From assembly GCA_017425725.1 (NCBI GenBank), contig JAFOXU010000003.1, positions 1 to 9,353 of the forward strand: a stretch of DNA of 9,353 nucleotides, read 5' to 3'. The translations under genes were made by a program, and so were the position numbers. The stretch is from Alphaproteobacteria bacterium. GTDB lineage: Bacteria; Pseudomonadota; Alphaproteobacteria; Rs-D84. A model generated the notes under the pieces. It had not been told where the DNA came from. It made no database searches and saw only the letters and a list, made by a program, of their open reading frames with translations. Below are positions 1-7,256 of this stretch, in pieces. Numbering within the stretch: the first letter of the stretch is position 1; every line of letters starts with the position of its first letter.

Positions 1-217
1 GAGAAATCCCATCATAACTTTGCACAATTGTAAATGTTGGACTGGGGACAACAGTATCTGCCCCACGCAGCGTTTGAATTATCGTTCGTGCTATCTCGGA
101 CTTTCCCATTCCTAAATCGCCATGTAATGCCACAACCACGGGCGCCTTTAATTGTTTGGCAAACTCAGCCGCCCACGCACGCATTTGATTAACATCTTTT
201 AAGATAAATTCCTGCAT
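1..217 (-). CDS. tsaE: TsaE, ATPase of tRNA t6A synthesis (3' end cut by window edge)
   Basis: TsaE (YjeE family) is the small P-loop ATPase that works with TsaB and TsaD to make N6-threonylcarbamoyladenosine at position 37 of ANN-decoding tRNAs, in the cytoplasm. The first 72 codons are present. A Walker A motif GDLGMGKS lies at residues 33-40, followed by an SPTFTIVQSY segment at residues 59-68, the family hallmark after the P-loop. Full-length family members are about 150 residues, so roughly half is outside the window. The start ATG (215-217) is three bases after the uvrB stop, and the Shine-Dalgarno sequence GGTGGAG lies within the last codons of uvrB, so the two genes are almost certainly one transcript with coupled translation. 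The uvrB-tsaE pairing is not a textbook arrangement. Identity is seen from motifs and is confident despite truncation. Confidence 0.93.
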   Translation of the reverse strand, partial: MQEFILKDVNQMRAWAAEFAKQLKAPVVVALHGDLGMGKSEIARTIIQTLRGADTVVPSPTFTIVQSYDGIS

Positions 218-220
218 TTT

Positions 221-2212
221 TTACTCCACCAACAACAAATCGTCTTCCAAAGCGTGAATTTTATCACGTATTTCCGCAGCCAATTCAAATTCCAAATCTT
301 CGGCCGCAGTATGCATTTTCTTGGTTAACTTTTTAATTTCAGCCCTGATTGATTCTGCATCCATCAGTCCACCTGATTTATCATAAACAAATTTTCGACC
401 TTTGTCAGTCTTTTCTTGCTTTTCACCAACCTCTGCAAATACAGCCTTGGTTACAGTCTTTGGAACAATACCATGTTCCCTGTTATAATCCATTTGAATT
501 TTGCGTCTGCGTGCCGTTTCATCCAGCGCACTTTGCATAGAATCTGTTATTTTATCAGCATACAGTATTACACGACCATTTGCATTACGTGCCGCACGCC
601 CAATTGTCTGAATCAGCGACCGTGTTGAACGCAAAAAACCTTCTTTATCAGCATCCATAATCGCAACCATTTCGCATTCTGGAACATCCAACCCCTCACG
701 CAGCAAGTTTATACCAACCAGCACATCAAATTTACCCAATCGCAATTCACGTAACAATTCAATACGTTCCAACGTTTCGATATCACTGTGTAAATATTTT
801 GCCCGAACATTGTTTTCATTTAAATAATCGGTTAATTGTTCCGCCATTTTTTTTGTTAATGTTGTAACCAAAACACGCCCAGAAATCTGTTTAATTGTAT
901 CTAACAAATCATCAACCTGATGTGTTGTTGGACGCACTTCGCATATTGGGTCCAGCAACCCTGTTGGCCTAATAACCTGTTCAGACACCACCCCACCAGA
1001 CTGATTCAATTCCCAATCTGCAGGTGTCGCAGAAACAAATATTGTTTGCGGACGCAGATTATCCCACTCATCAAACGTCAATGGTCTGTTATCAATACAT
1101 GCCGGCAATCTGAATCCATATTGAGACAACGTTTCTTTTCTTGCCCTGTCACCACGACTCATTGCACCAATTTGTGGAACGGTAACATGACTTTCGTCTA
1201 TAAACAATACAGCATCTTTTGGCAAGTATTCAAACAACGTTGGTGGTGGCTGCCCCGGCAGTCGTCCAGACAAATATCTTGAATAATTTTCCACACCACG
1301 ACACGTCCCTGTACTTTCCATCATTTCTATATCAAAATTCACACGTTCACGCAGTCTTTGTTCTTCGACATATTTCATATTTTGATGAAAATATTCCAAT
1401 CTTTCCGACAAATCTGCACGTATTTGTGTAATTGCCTGTAAAACACTTGGCATCGGTGTCGCATAGTGTGTATTTGGATACACTGCAATACGATTTAACT
1501 TTTGCAGTTTTGCGCCTGTTAATGTATCAAATTCCCAAATTTCTTCGACTTCATCCCCCCAGAAAGAAATCTTCCACCCCCTGTCTACGGCATGTGACGG
1601 GAATACATCCACCGTATCACCACGCACACGAAATTCACCACGTGCAGGCGCCATATCATTTCTTTTATATTGAATATCAACCAATGCACGCATAACATCC
1701 GCAACAGAAATATAATCACCAACATTCAAAACCAATCGCATACCTGCATATTGCTCTGGCGACCCCATACCGTATATAGACGAAACGCTGGACACAACGA
1801 CAACATCTCTCTCTTCCAGCATTGCCCGTGTTGCGCTGTGGCGCATACGATCCAGTTGTTCATTAATAGATGCATCTTTATCAATATACGTATCTGTTGT
1901 TGGCATATATGCCTCTGGCTGATAATAGTCATAATAAGAAACGAAATATTCAACATGATTTCTTGGAAAAAAAGACTTCATTTCCGTATATAACTGTGCC
2001 GCCAAAATTTTATTTGGCGCCATAATCAACGCAGGCCGCCCCAGTTCCGCAATAACATTTGCCATTGTAAACGTTTTACCCGAACCCGTTACCCCCAACA
2101 ACACCTGTGATTGTTTACCTTCTTGAACACCAGACACTAATTCTGCAATGGCGGTCGGTTGATCGCCCATCGGTTTATAATCACTTTCAAGATAAAATTC
2201 TGCTTTTTTCAT
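221..2212 (-). CDS. uvrB: UvrABC excinuclease subunit B
   Basis: UvrB is the DNA-damage-verifying helicase-like subunit of nucleotide excision repair; it is loaded by UvrA and then recruits UvrC. The protein has 663 residues, normal for the family. Walker A GVTGSGKT is at residues 40-47, the damage-probing beta-hairpin (YFVSYYDYYQPEAYMP region) at about 89-112, Walker B/DESH at 339-342, FVSATPADW at 392-400, and helicase motif VI QTIGRAARN at 535-543. A C-terminal UVR domain that binds UvrA/UvrC lies at about 622-660. All catalytic motifs look intact. The start at MKKAEFYLESDYKPMGDQP matches the family N-terminus, although no good Shine-Dalgarno is visible before it (the upstream bases are mostly T and A). 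It leads a two-gene minus-strand unit with tsaE and is divergent from the AsmA-like gene. Confidence 0.98.
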   Translation of the reverse strand: MKKAEFYLESDYKPMGDQPTAIAELVSGVQEGKQSQVLLGVTGSGKTFTMANVIAELGRPALIMAPNKILAAQLYTEMKSFFPRNHVEYFVSYYDYYQPEAYMPTTDTYIDKDASINEQLDRMRHSATRAMLEERDVVVVSSVSSIYGMGSPEQYAGMRLVLNVGDYISVADVMRALVDIQYKRNDMAPARGEFRVRGDTVDVFPSHAVDRGWKISFWGDEVEEIWEFDTLTGAKLQKLNRIAVYPNTHYATPMPSVLQAITQIRADLSERLEYFHQNMKYVEEQRLRERVNFDIEMMESTGTCRGVENYSRYLSGRLPGQPPPTLFEYLPKDAVLFIDESHVTVPQIGAMSRGDRARKETLSQYGFRLPACIDNRPLTFDEWDNLRPQTIFVSATPADWELNQSGGVVSEQVIRPTGLLDPICEVRPTTHQVDDLLDTIKQISGRVLVTTLTKKMAEQLTDYLNENNVRAKYLHSDIETLERIELLRELRLGKFDVLVGINLLREGLDVPECEMVAIMDADKEGFLRSTRSLIQTIGRAARNANGRVILYADKITDSMQSALDETARRRKIQMDYNREHGIVPKTVTKAVFAEVGEKQEKTDKGRKFVYDKSGGLMDAESIRAEIKKLTKKMHTAAEDLEFELAAEIRDKIHALEDDLLLVE

Positions 2213-2219
2213 TTTTTTA

Positions 2220-2259
2220 TTAACAATCTTAAATATAATCCATTATAATCAAATTACAA
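2220..2259. promoter_or_regulatory. Overlapping divergent promoters for uvrB and the AsmA-like gene
   Basis: The 58-bp gap holds signals in both directions. Plus strand: TTAACA (2220-2225), an 18-bp spacer, then TATAAT (2244-2249), which would start transcription near 2256, just before the AsmA-like gene. A second TATAAT is at 2234-2239. Minus strand: TTGTAA (2254-2259), a 16-bp spacer, then TATATT (2232-2237), which would serve uvrB. The -10 area ATTATAAT (2242-2249) is itself palindromic. Because the elements overlap, polymerases for the two genes would probably exclude each other. No LexA-type operator is evident. Motifs are seen; activity is inferred. Confidence 0.6.
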
Positions 2260-2270
2260 GGAAAGAGAGA

Positions 2271-4748
2271 ATGGCATTAAAACCTAGATACAAACGCAGA
2301 ATTTTTTGGTCAGTTATTTCAACAATTGCCATAATTGCGCTGGCAATCATATTGGTTCCACCATTTATAACACTGAATGGGTTTAAACCTGCGATTGAAC
2401 AATCTGTTTACACACAAACAAATGTGCCATTAAAATTAAACGGTGATATTCATTTCAGTTTGGCTGGTGGCGCCACAATTGTTGCACACGACGTTGATAT
2501 TCCAGACGCAAAAATTGGTTCCATATTATTTTCAATACCATTCCACAGTTTCTTTAATTTAAAAGATGCCAAACTGGATGATGCTGTTGTCTTGTATGAC
2601 GCAGATATAAATGTCACAAAACTGGCACCTGCATTTTTCAATCATAATATCGAGATATACAACAGTAATATAAATTTCTTTGGACGCAAATTTCACATCA
2701 TACGTGCAGATTTGACAGATAATAAATTTCACGGGACAGTCCGTTCACAAAACCATAAATACGAGGTTGAATTTATAAACGATAGTTTCAACATAAAAAA
2801 CAAAAACAATAAACTTGATTTAACAGGTCAATTTTATTCTGATGGTTCAATTCATGGCCACATGGACATTGAAACAAAAAACATAAACGAATGGTTTGGA
2901 TTTGACGAACCAAAAATTACACGCCCAATTAAACTGTCAACAAACTTTGAATGGGATGGCAATAACGGTTACGAATTTGACAATTTAAATGCCGATGGTT
3001 TTCTGGGTAATATTGTTGTGTCATCTGATGGTGAAAAGACAATACAATTGGTGTCTAATGATGCAAATATTGATTTATCTTTTTTGACAAAGCCAACAAA
3101 CCTGTTAAACAAAACCAATTTTAATCTTGATTTTTACGGCACAATTACATTTATGAATCGCACATTTAATCATGTCAAGATTGATGTTATCGCCACAAAT
3201 GACGTTATACAAATAACGAATATAATCGCAGACAATCTTGTAATCACCGGCGGACAAATTACCAAAAGCGGTGCAAAAAACATAATGATTACAGCCCCAA
3301 TAAACAACACAAATGCAATGTGCCTATTTTCAGGAACACCAACAGATTGGCAATGTTCTAAGTTTACATATGGCGACCTAACCGGCAGTATATCTGTAAA
3401 AGACAACACATTTGATATTAATATAAGTTCAGAAAAACCCATGCCAACAAACCAAAATAAATTGATGGATATGGTCTACAAACTTGGCACAAACGGAACA
3501 ATTAAATTCAAATTTTCTGATATTGGTGGCACATACAAAGTCAACAAAAAAGACATTATCCCAACATATGATTTTGCAAACAAAAAAACATTAAAATGGC
3601 TAAATCTGGACATCCCATTTATACCAAGATATATGCTGGATCAGGTTGGTAATTTTACATGGCAAAAAAACACATTAACATTTACACCTGATAACAAACA
3701 ATGGCAACTGTCAACATACGACAACTATTTCGACATATCTGGAAACAGTTTTAAATCATGGCTGCCAAACACAGACCTGCGATTTATCACAGATGGCAAA
3801 TATACAATTTCTGGTTTTTATGAAAAAAACAAAATATCAAATTTAAAAATCAAAATATTTGACCACGAATTTTATGGTTCTGCATCAAATAAAAACATAA
3901 CATTACACACAGATTTGTTGTCTGTTGAAAAATTCACAAACAAATCTTTTTTTGACAGATTTTCTGAACAAGAATTCCTGACCAACGACCCAATATTAAC
4001 ACTGTTTGACATACCATATAATATATCTTTATCTGCAGATAAATTAATATATGCAAATAGTGAATATAACAACTTTGTGTATTCACTAAAACCAAACACA
4101 CAAACATTTTCTATTACAGATGCATCACGTGGCAACATTCTGGCAACAATCGACAAAAACAAAACAAAATACGAAATCTTTGCCCAGTTAAACAAATTTG
4201 TAATAAATGGCAAATTACTGTCTGATAACTTGCCACTAAACATCCGTGACACAATGATAACAGGCGAATTAAACTTTGTCACAAACGGCAAAATAGCACA
4301 TGATATTTATTATAATTTATCTGGCGATGTTGATTTATCTTTCTCTGACGGGTATTTAATCGGCATGTCTTTTGACAGTTTTTATGCATCTGCTGAAAAC
4401 ATAAACACTTTGAATGCAGAATACGCATTGGCCGCTGCACTAACCAGTGGCGAAACAAGAATAAAAAACATGCGTTTAATTGGCGAATATAAAAACCAGA
4501 ACTTTATAACAACACGACCAATTGAACTATCAATGCGTCATACAAATGCTGTTGGTGGACTTGCAATATCAAACAATCAAATGACTGCGGAATTTGATAT
4601 AACATTACGTGGAACCGCACCAACACCTGTAACAATTGAATTGGGCATAATGCCAAATGGCGCACGTAATTATTCATTATCTGAAATCATGCAAAACATG
4701 GACCCAAGTTTTATGCGTGCATTTGTAAAAACGCACGACAAATTTTAA
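2271..4748 (+). CDS. AsmA-like envelope protein (inner-membrane anchored, periplasmic)
   Basis: An 825-residue protein with a basic N-terminus (KPRYKRR), one membrane segment at about residues 11-33, then an AsmA-type N-terminal stretch (GFKPAIEQSVYTQTNVPLKLNGDI). A long beta-rich middle follows, then a C-terminal AsmA domain at about 700-810 (SGDVDLSFSDGYLIG and the later GGLAISNNQMTAEFDITLRG part). AsmA/TamB/YhdP-type proteins are bridge-like proteins between the two membranes, implicated in phospholipid transport and outer-membrane assembly; which subfamily this belongs to cannot be told from the sequence alone. The start is supported by AAGGA plus GAGAG 5-13 bases upstream. Asn, Lys and Thr are very frequent, in keeping with the AT-rich codon use. 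Its stop overlaps the stop of the convergent downstream gene by 4 bases, and no terminator is seen between them. Confidence 0.88.
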   Translation: MALKPRYKRRIFWSVISTIAIIALAIILVPPFITLNGFKPAIEQSVYTQTNVPLKLNGDIHFSLAGGATIVAHDVDIPDAKIGSILFSIPFHSFFNLKDAKLDDAVVLYDADINVTKLAPAFFNHNIEIYNSNINFFGRKFHIIRADLTDNKFHGTVRSQNHKYEVEFINDSFNIKNKNNKLDLTGQFYSDGSIHGHMDIETKNINEWFGFDEPKITRPIKLSTNFEWDGNNGYEFDNLNADGFLGNIVVSSDGEKTIQLVSNDANIDLSFLTKPTNLLNKTNFNLDFYGTITFMNRTFNHVKIDVIATNDVIQITNIIADNLVITGGQITKSGAKNIMITAPINNTNAMCLFSGTPTDWQCSKFTYGDLTGSISVKDNTFDINISSEKPMPTNQNKLMDMVYKLGTNGTIKFKFSDIGGTYKVNKKDIIPTYDFANKKTLKWLNLDIPFIPRYMLDQVGNFTWQKNTLTFTPDNKQWQLSTYDNYFDISGNSFKSWLPNTDLRFITDGKYTISGFYEKNKISNLKIKIFDHEFYGSASNKNITLHTDLLSVEKFTNKSFFDRFSEQEFLTNDPILTLFDIPYNISLSADKLIYANSEYNNFVYSLKPNTQTFSITDASRGNILATIDKNKTKYEIFAQLNKFVINGKLLSDNLPLNIRDTMITGELNFVTNGKIAHDIYYNLSGDVDLSFSDGYLIGMSFDSFYASAENINTLNAEYALAAALTSGETRIKNMRLIGEYKNQNFITTRPIELSMRHTNAVGGLAISNNQMTAEFDITLRGTAPTPVTIELGIMPNGARNYSLSEIMQNMDPSFMRAFVKTHDKF

Positions 4749-5095
4749 TGTTTTAATTCTTGGTTAAATTCATACTGCGACATTATTTTTCCATTTGCAT
4801 CCGCATAGTATGTATATCGCCCTACTTTGACACAGTGAAAACCATTGGCATAAAATTTTATATTTCTTTGCGCCTGTAATAACGTTTTATTTTGTCCAAT
4901 CAAATCTGCACGCACACCAAAGAACACGCTTGATATACGTCCCCAAAAACCATGAACAACGTATGGTGCATACAACAAACCACCACGTTTTTCCAAACGT
5001 GACATATTATATCTGTCACAGTACATTTTAATTTTATTTTCTTGATATGTACTAAGGTTTAAATTATGTGATAATATGTCTATATAATTGTGCAT
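4745..5095 (-). CDS. Conserved-looking hypothetical protein, 116 residues
   Basis: I do not recognise this protein. It has no signal peptide and no clear membrane segment. A Lys/Arg/Tyr-rich N-terminal half (KMYCDRYNMSRLEKRGG, about residues 24-40) is followed by GFWGRISSVFFGVR (about 49-62), then a C-terminal part with KVGRYTYYADANGKI (about 90-104) that looks like a small beta-hairpin repeat. Composition suggests a soluble, basic protein. Reality as a gene is supported by a promoter upstream (TTGGAA-16-TATAAT), an AAAGAGA Shine-Dalgarno before the ATG at 5093-5095, and a full-length frame filling the gap between neighbours. A second ATG at 5098-5100 is out of frame and hits a stop within seven codons. 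It is convergent with the AsmA-like gene (4-base overlap) and lies downstream of aspS beyond the aspS terminator. Confidence 0.72.
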   Translation of the reverse strand: MHNYIDILSHNLNLSTYQENKIKMYCDRYNMSRLEKRGGLLYAPYVVHGFWGRISSVFFGVRADLIGQNKTLLQAQRNIKFYANGFHCVKVGRYTYYADANGKIMSQYEFNQELKH

Positions 5096-5128
5096 AACAT
5101 TCTCTTTTGTTATTAAATATCAGCACGA

Positions 5129-5156
5129 ATTATATTTATAAAACAATCATTTCCAA
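5129..5156 (-). promoter_or_regulatory. Promoter of the 116-residue hypothetical gene
   Basis: On the minus strand TTGGAA (5151-5156) and a perfect TATAAT (5129-5134) are separated by 16 bp. Transcription would start near 5121, leaving about 25 nt of leader before the ATG. It lies just past the aspS terminator, so the gene is independently transcribed. Confidence 0.6.
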
Positions 5157-5176
5157 TAGGTATGAATTCACAAATA

Positions 5177-5201
5177 AAATCCCCCAAATATTGGGGGATT
5201 T
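5177..5201 (-). terminator. Intrinsic terminator of aspS
   Basis: An 11-bp perfect inverted repeat (AAATCCCCCAA / TTGGGGGATTT) with a 3-base loop sits 7 bases beyond the aspS stop. On the minus strand it runs into ATTTTATTTG. The GC core of five pairs flanked by A/T pairs is typical of a rho-independent terminator. Confidence 0.88.
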
Positions 5202-5208
5202 ATTACAA

Positions 5209-6963
5209 CTAGTTTTTCTTTCTTATTTGGATATGAACTTCACGTAATTGTTGTTCTGTAACGTTTGTTGGTGCCCCCAACATAAAGTCTTGCCCACGTT
5301 GATTTGTAGGGAATGCAACAACAGCACGCAAATTAGGCTCGCCCAAAATAATTTGAACCAGTCTATCAACACCAAACGCACAACCGCCGTGTGGTGGTGC
5401 GCCATATTGGAACGCAGCATACATGCCACCAAACTTTTGTTTTACGACATCTTCGCCGTATCCTGCGATTGCAAACGCCTTTATCATTGTATCTGGATTA
5501 TAGTTACGTAAACCGCCACTGCAAATTTCCGCACCATTTAACACCATATCAAATTGGTTGGCTTTTATTTTCAGTGGATCACCATCCAATTCACCTTTTG
5601 GCAAACTAAATGGATTATGACCGAAATCGACATTGCCTGTTTCTTCGTTCAGTTCATACATTGGGAAATCTTCAATCCAACACAAACGAAATTCTTTTGG
5701 ATTAATCAGATTTAAATCTTCGCCCAATTTGATACGCAATTTTCCTGCGGCTTTGGATGCAGGTTCAACCATATCACACACAAAGAACAAAGATGCGTTA
5801 TCACCTGCAATTTCATGCAATTTTGCAATTCTGTCTGCATCTAACTTCTTGGCAACTGGCCCCTTGGCTTCGTCTGCGAAGACAATGTATCCCAGACCAC
5901 CCAGCCCCAGTTCCTTCACTGCATAATCACCCAGTTTATCAAACCAAGAACGTGGTTTATCTGCAGAATTTGGCGCAGGAATCGCACGAACAACTGCCCC
6001 ATTTTCAATTGCATTTGCAAAGATACCAAAATCAGACCCACGGAATACATCTGTTACATCACTGATAACAATTGGGTTACGCAAATCAGGTTTATCTGAA
6101 CCATATTTCAACATCGCTTCTTCAAATGGAATATGTGGAATATCTTCGGCAATAATTGCATCTGGCACAAATTCACGAATTAATTCCGGAATCAAAACAT
6201 CACCAACGTGCTGAATATCACGCAAATCAACAAAAGACATTTCAATATCTAATTGGTAAAATTCCAACAATCTGTCTGCACGTAAATCTTCGTCACGAAA
6301 ACATGGCGCAATTTGGAAATATCTATCAAATCCAGAAATTTGTAACAACTGTTTAAATTGCTGTGGCGCCTGTGGCAACGCATAGAACATACCATGATGA
6401 TTACGGCTTGGCACGATAAAGTCACGTGCACCTTCTGGGCTGGATGCAGTTAAGATTGGCGTTTGAAATTCCGAGAAACCCAAATCCCACATCTTATCAC
6501 GCAGCCATTTCATAATCTTATTTCTTGTCAAAATATTTTTATGCAATGATTCACGACGCAAATCAATATATCTATGTTTTAAACGCAAATCTTCGGAAAC
6601 ACTGTCATCGTCACCAAACACTTGGAATGGCAATACATCAGAATTTGTTAACACTTCAAAATTTTGTGCTTGAATTTCAATTGCGCCTGTTGGAATTTTA
6701 TCATTCACAGCCGCCCCATCACGTGCAACAACAGTACCTGTGATTTTGATAACAGATTCTGGGCGAACTTTTTCCAGTTTTTCATCCCCACCATCAAACA
6801 CAACCTGTGTAATTCCATAATTATCACGCAAGTCAACAAACAACAATGCCCCATGGTCACGTTTACGATGAACCCAACCAGACAGAACAACTGTTTCACC
6901 AACATTTGATGCGTTTAATTCACCACATGTATGTGTTCTATATTTTGATTTTAACGATAACAT
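5209..6963 (-). CDS. aspS: Aspartyl-tRNA synthetase, bacterial class II type
   Basis: AspRS attaches aspartate to tRNA-Asp. The protein has 584 residues, the normal bacterial size. An N-terminal OB-fold anticodon-binding domain (about 1-110) includes GWVHRKRDHGALLFVDLRD. The class II core follows, with QTPILTASSPEGARDF (about 167-182), ATP/aspartate-site motif ALPQAPQQFKQ (195-205), motif 2 CFRDEDLRADRLLEFYQLD (221-239), a bacterial GAD insertion (about 290-420), and motif 3 GGCAFGVDRL (526-535). His37 in the OB fold occupies the place where discriminating enzymes such as that of E. coli have Leu and non-discriminating ones such as that of P. aeruginosa have His. By that family rule the enzyme may also charge tRNA-Asn, which would need GatCAB; this is inference. 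AGGGAC before the ATG is a good ribosome binding site. A T-box-like leader precedes it and an intrinsic terminator follows it. Confidence 0.97.
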   Translation of the reverse strand: MLSLKSKYRTHTCGELNASNVGETVVLSGWVHRKRDHGALLFVDLRDNYGITQVVFDGGDEKLEKVRPESVIKITGTVVARDGAAVNDKIPTGAIEIQAQNFEVLTNSDVLPFQVFGDDDSVSEDLRLKHRYIDLRRESLHKNILTRNKIMKWLRDKMWDLGFSEFQTPILTASSPEGARDFIVPSRNHHGMFYALPQAPQQFKQLLQISGFDRYFQIAPCFRDEDLRADRLLEFYQLDIEMSFVDLRDIQHVGDVLIPELIREFVPDAIIAEDIPHIPFEEAMLKYGSDKPDLRNPIVISDVTDVFRGSDFGIFANAIENGAVVRAIPAPNSADKPRSWFDKLGDYAVKELGLGGLGYIVFADEAKGPVAKKLDADRIAKLHEIAGDNASLFFVCDMVEPASKAAGKLRIKLGEDLNLINPKEFRLCWIEDFPMYELNEETGNVDFGHNPFSLPKGELDGDPLKIKANQFDMVLNGAEICSGGLRNYNPDTMIKAFAIAGYGEDVVKQKFGGMYAAFQYGAPPHGGCAFGVDRLVQIILGEPNLRAVVAFPTNQRGQDFMLGAPTNVTEQQLREVHIQIRKKN

Positions 6964-6992
6964 TTTGGTCCCTTTTTTTATTTTGGGCGCAG

Positions 6993-7164
6993 AAAAAAAA
7001 TCGGATTTTCGGCACCCTGTGTTGTTATTAAATTTCAGGGGCGCAAGTATAATATCTGACCGCGCGGTGCCACCCTGATTTATAACTTTTATACAATTTT
7101 GCCACTCGGTGGTTGTCAGTCACGTCATCGCAGCCAAACATTGCAATACCCCTATACTAAACCA
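6993..7164 (-). promoter_or_regulatory. T-box riboswitch-like leader of aspS
   Basis: The minus strand carries AGGGTGGCACCGCG (7076 down to 7063), matching the whole T-box consensus AGGGTGGNACCGCG. It forms the canonical antiterminator: CAGGG (7077-7073) pairs with CCCTG (7040-7036), the 7-nt bulge TGGCACC (7072-7066) is unpaired, and GCGC (7065-7062) pairs with GCGC (7044-7041), extendable by two G-U pairs. The variable base makes the bulge UGGC, complementary to GCCA, the end of tRNAs with discriminator G73 such as bacterial tRNA-Asp. Upstream lie a small hairpin (CCAC/GTGG, 7112-7102), a GAC-A (7117-7114) that could be the Asp specifier, and a hairpin TATTGCA/TGCGATG (7148-7126). A classical long Stem I is not clear. 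Downstream, CAGGG (7019-7015) can compete for CCCTG, and an 8-T run follows at 7000-6993, 10-15 nt past that stem. Output could therefore be termination or, less likely, translation. Motif seen; mechanism inferred. Confidence 0.85.
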
Positions 7165-7182
7165 GAAAAAACACATTTGCAA
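7154..7182 (-). promoter_or_regulatory. Candidate promoter of the aspS leader transcript
   Basis: On the minus strand TTGCAA (7177-7182), a 17-bp spacer and TAGTAT (7154-7159) would start the leader near 7147. If correct, only about 70 nt precede the T-box, meaning a very short Stem I. Alternatively transcription starts further upstream, and AGTA (7158-7155) with TGGTT (7164-7160) belongs to a longer Stem I whose base pairs with AACCA (7114-7110). Both readings cannot hold together. Confidence 0.35.
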
Positions 7183-7202
7183 TAACAAAGATACCCAACA
7201 TA

Positions 7203-7231
7203 TTGAAAAAACACCAAGATTCAGATATAAT
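7203..7231 (+). promoter_or_regulatory. Promoter of the IMPase-family gene
   Basis: TTGAAA (7203-7208), an exact 17-bp spacer and TATAAT (7226-7231) form a near-consensus sigma-70-type promoter. The start would be near 7238, about 20 nt ahead of the ATG, leaving the AAGGAAGG ribosome binding site (7239-7246) in the leader. This argues against translation from the in-frame TTG at 7203, which lies inside the -35 element. Confidence 0.75.
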
Positions 7232-7256
7232 ACGCCCCAAGGAAGGTAACAAAAAA

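Noticed and set aside
3872..4291. 139-codon minus-strand frame inside the AsmA-like gene
   Set aside because: It is a shadow of a long, well-supported plus-strand gene with AsmA features, and shows no ribosome binding site or family motif.
7203..7256. 18-codon N-terminal extension of the IMPase-family protein from a TTG
   Set aside because: The TTG is part of the -35 element, and the TATAAT and ribosome binding site lie inside the extension. The ATG at 7257 is preceded by AAGGAAGG and matches the family N-terminus.
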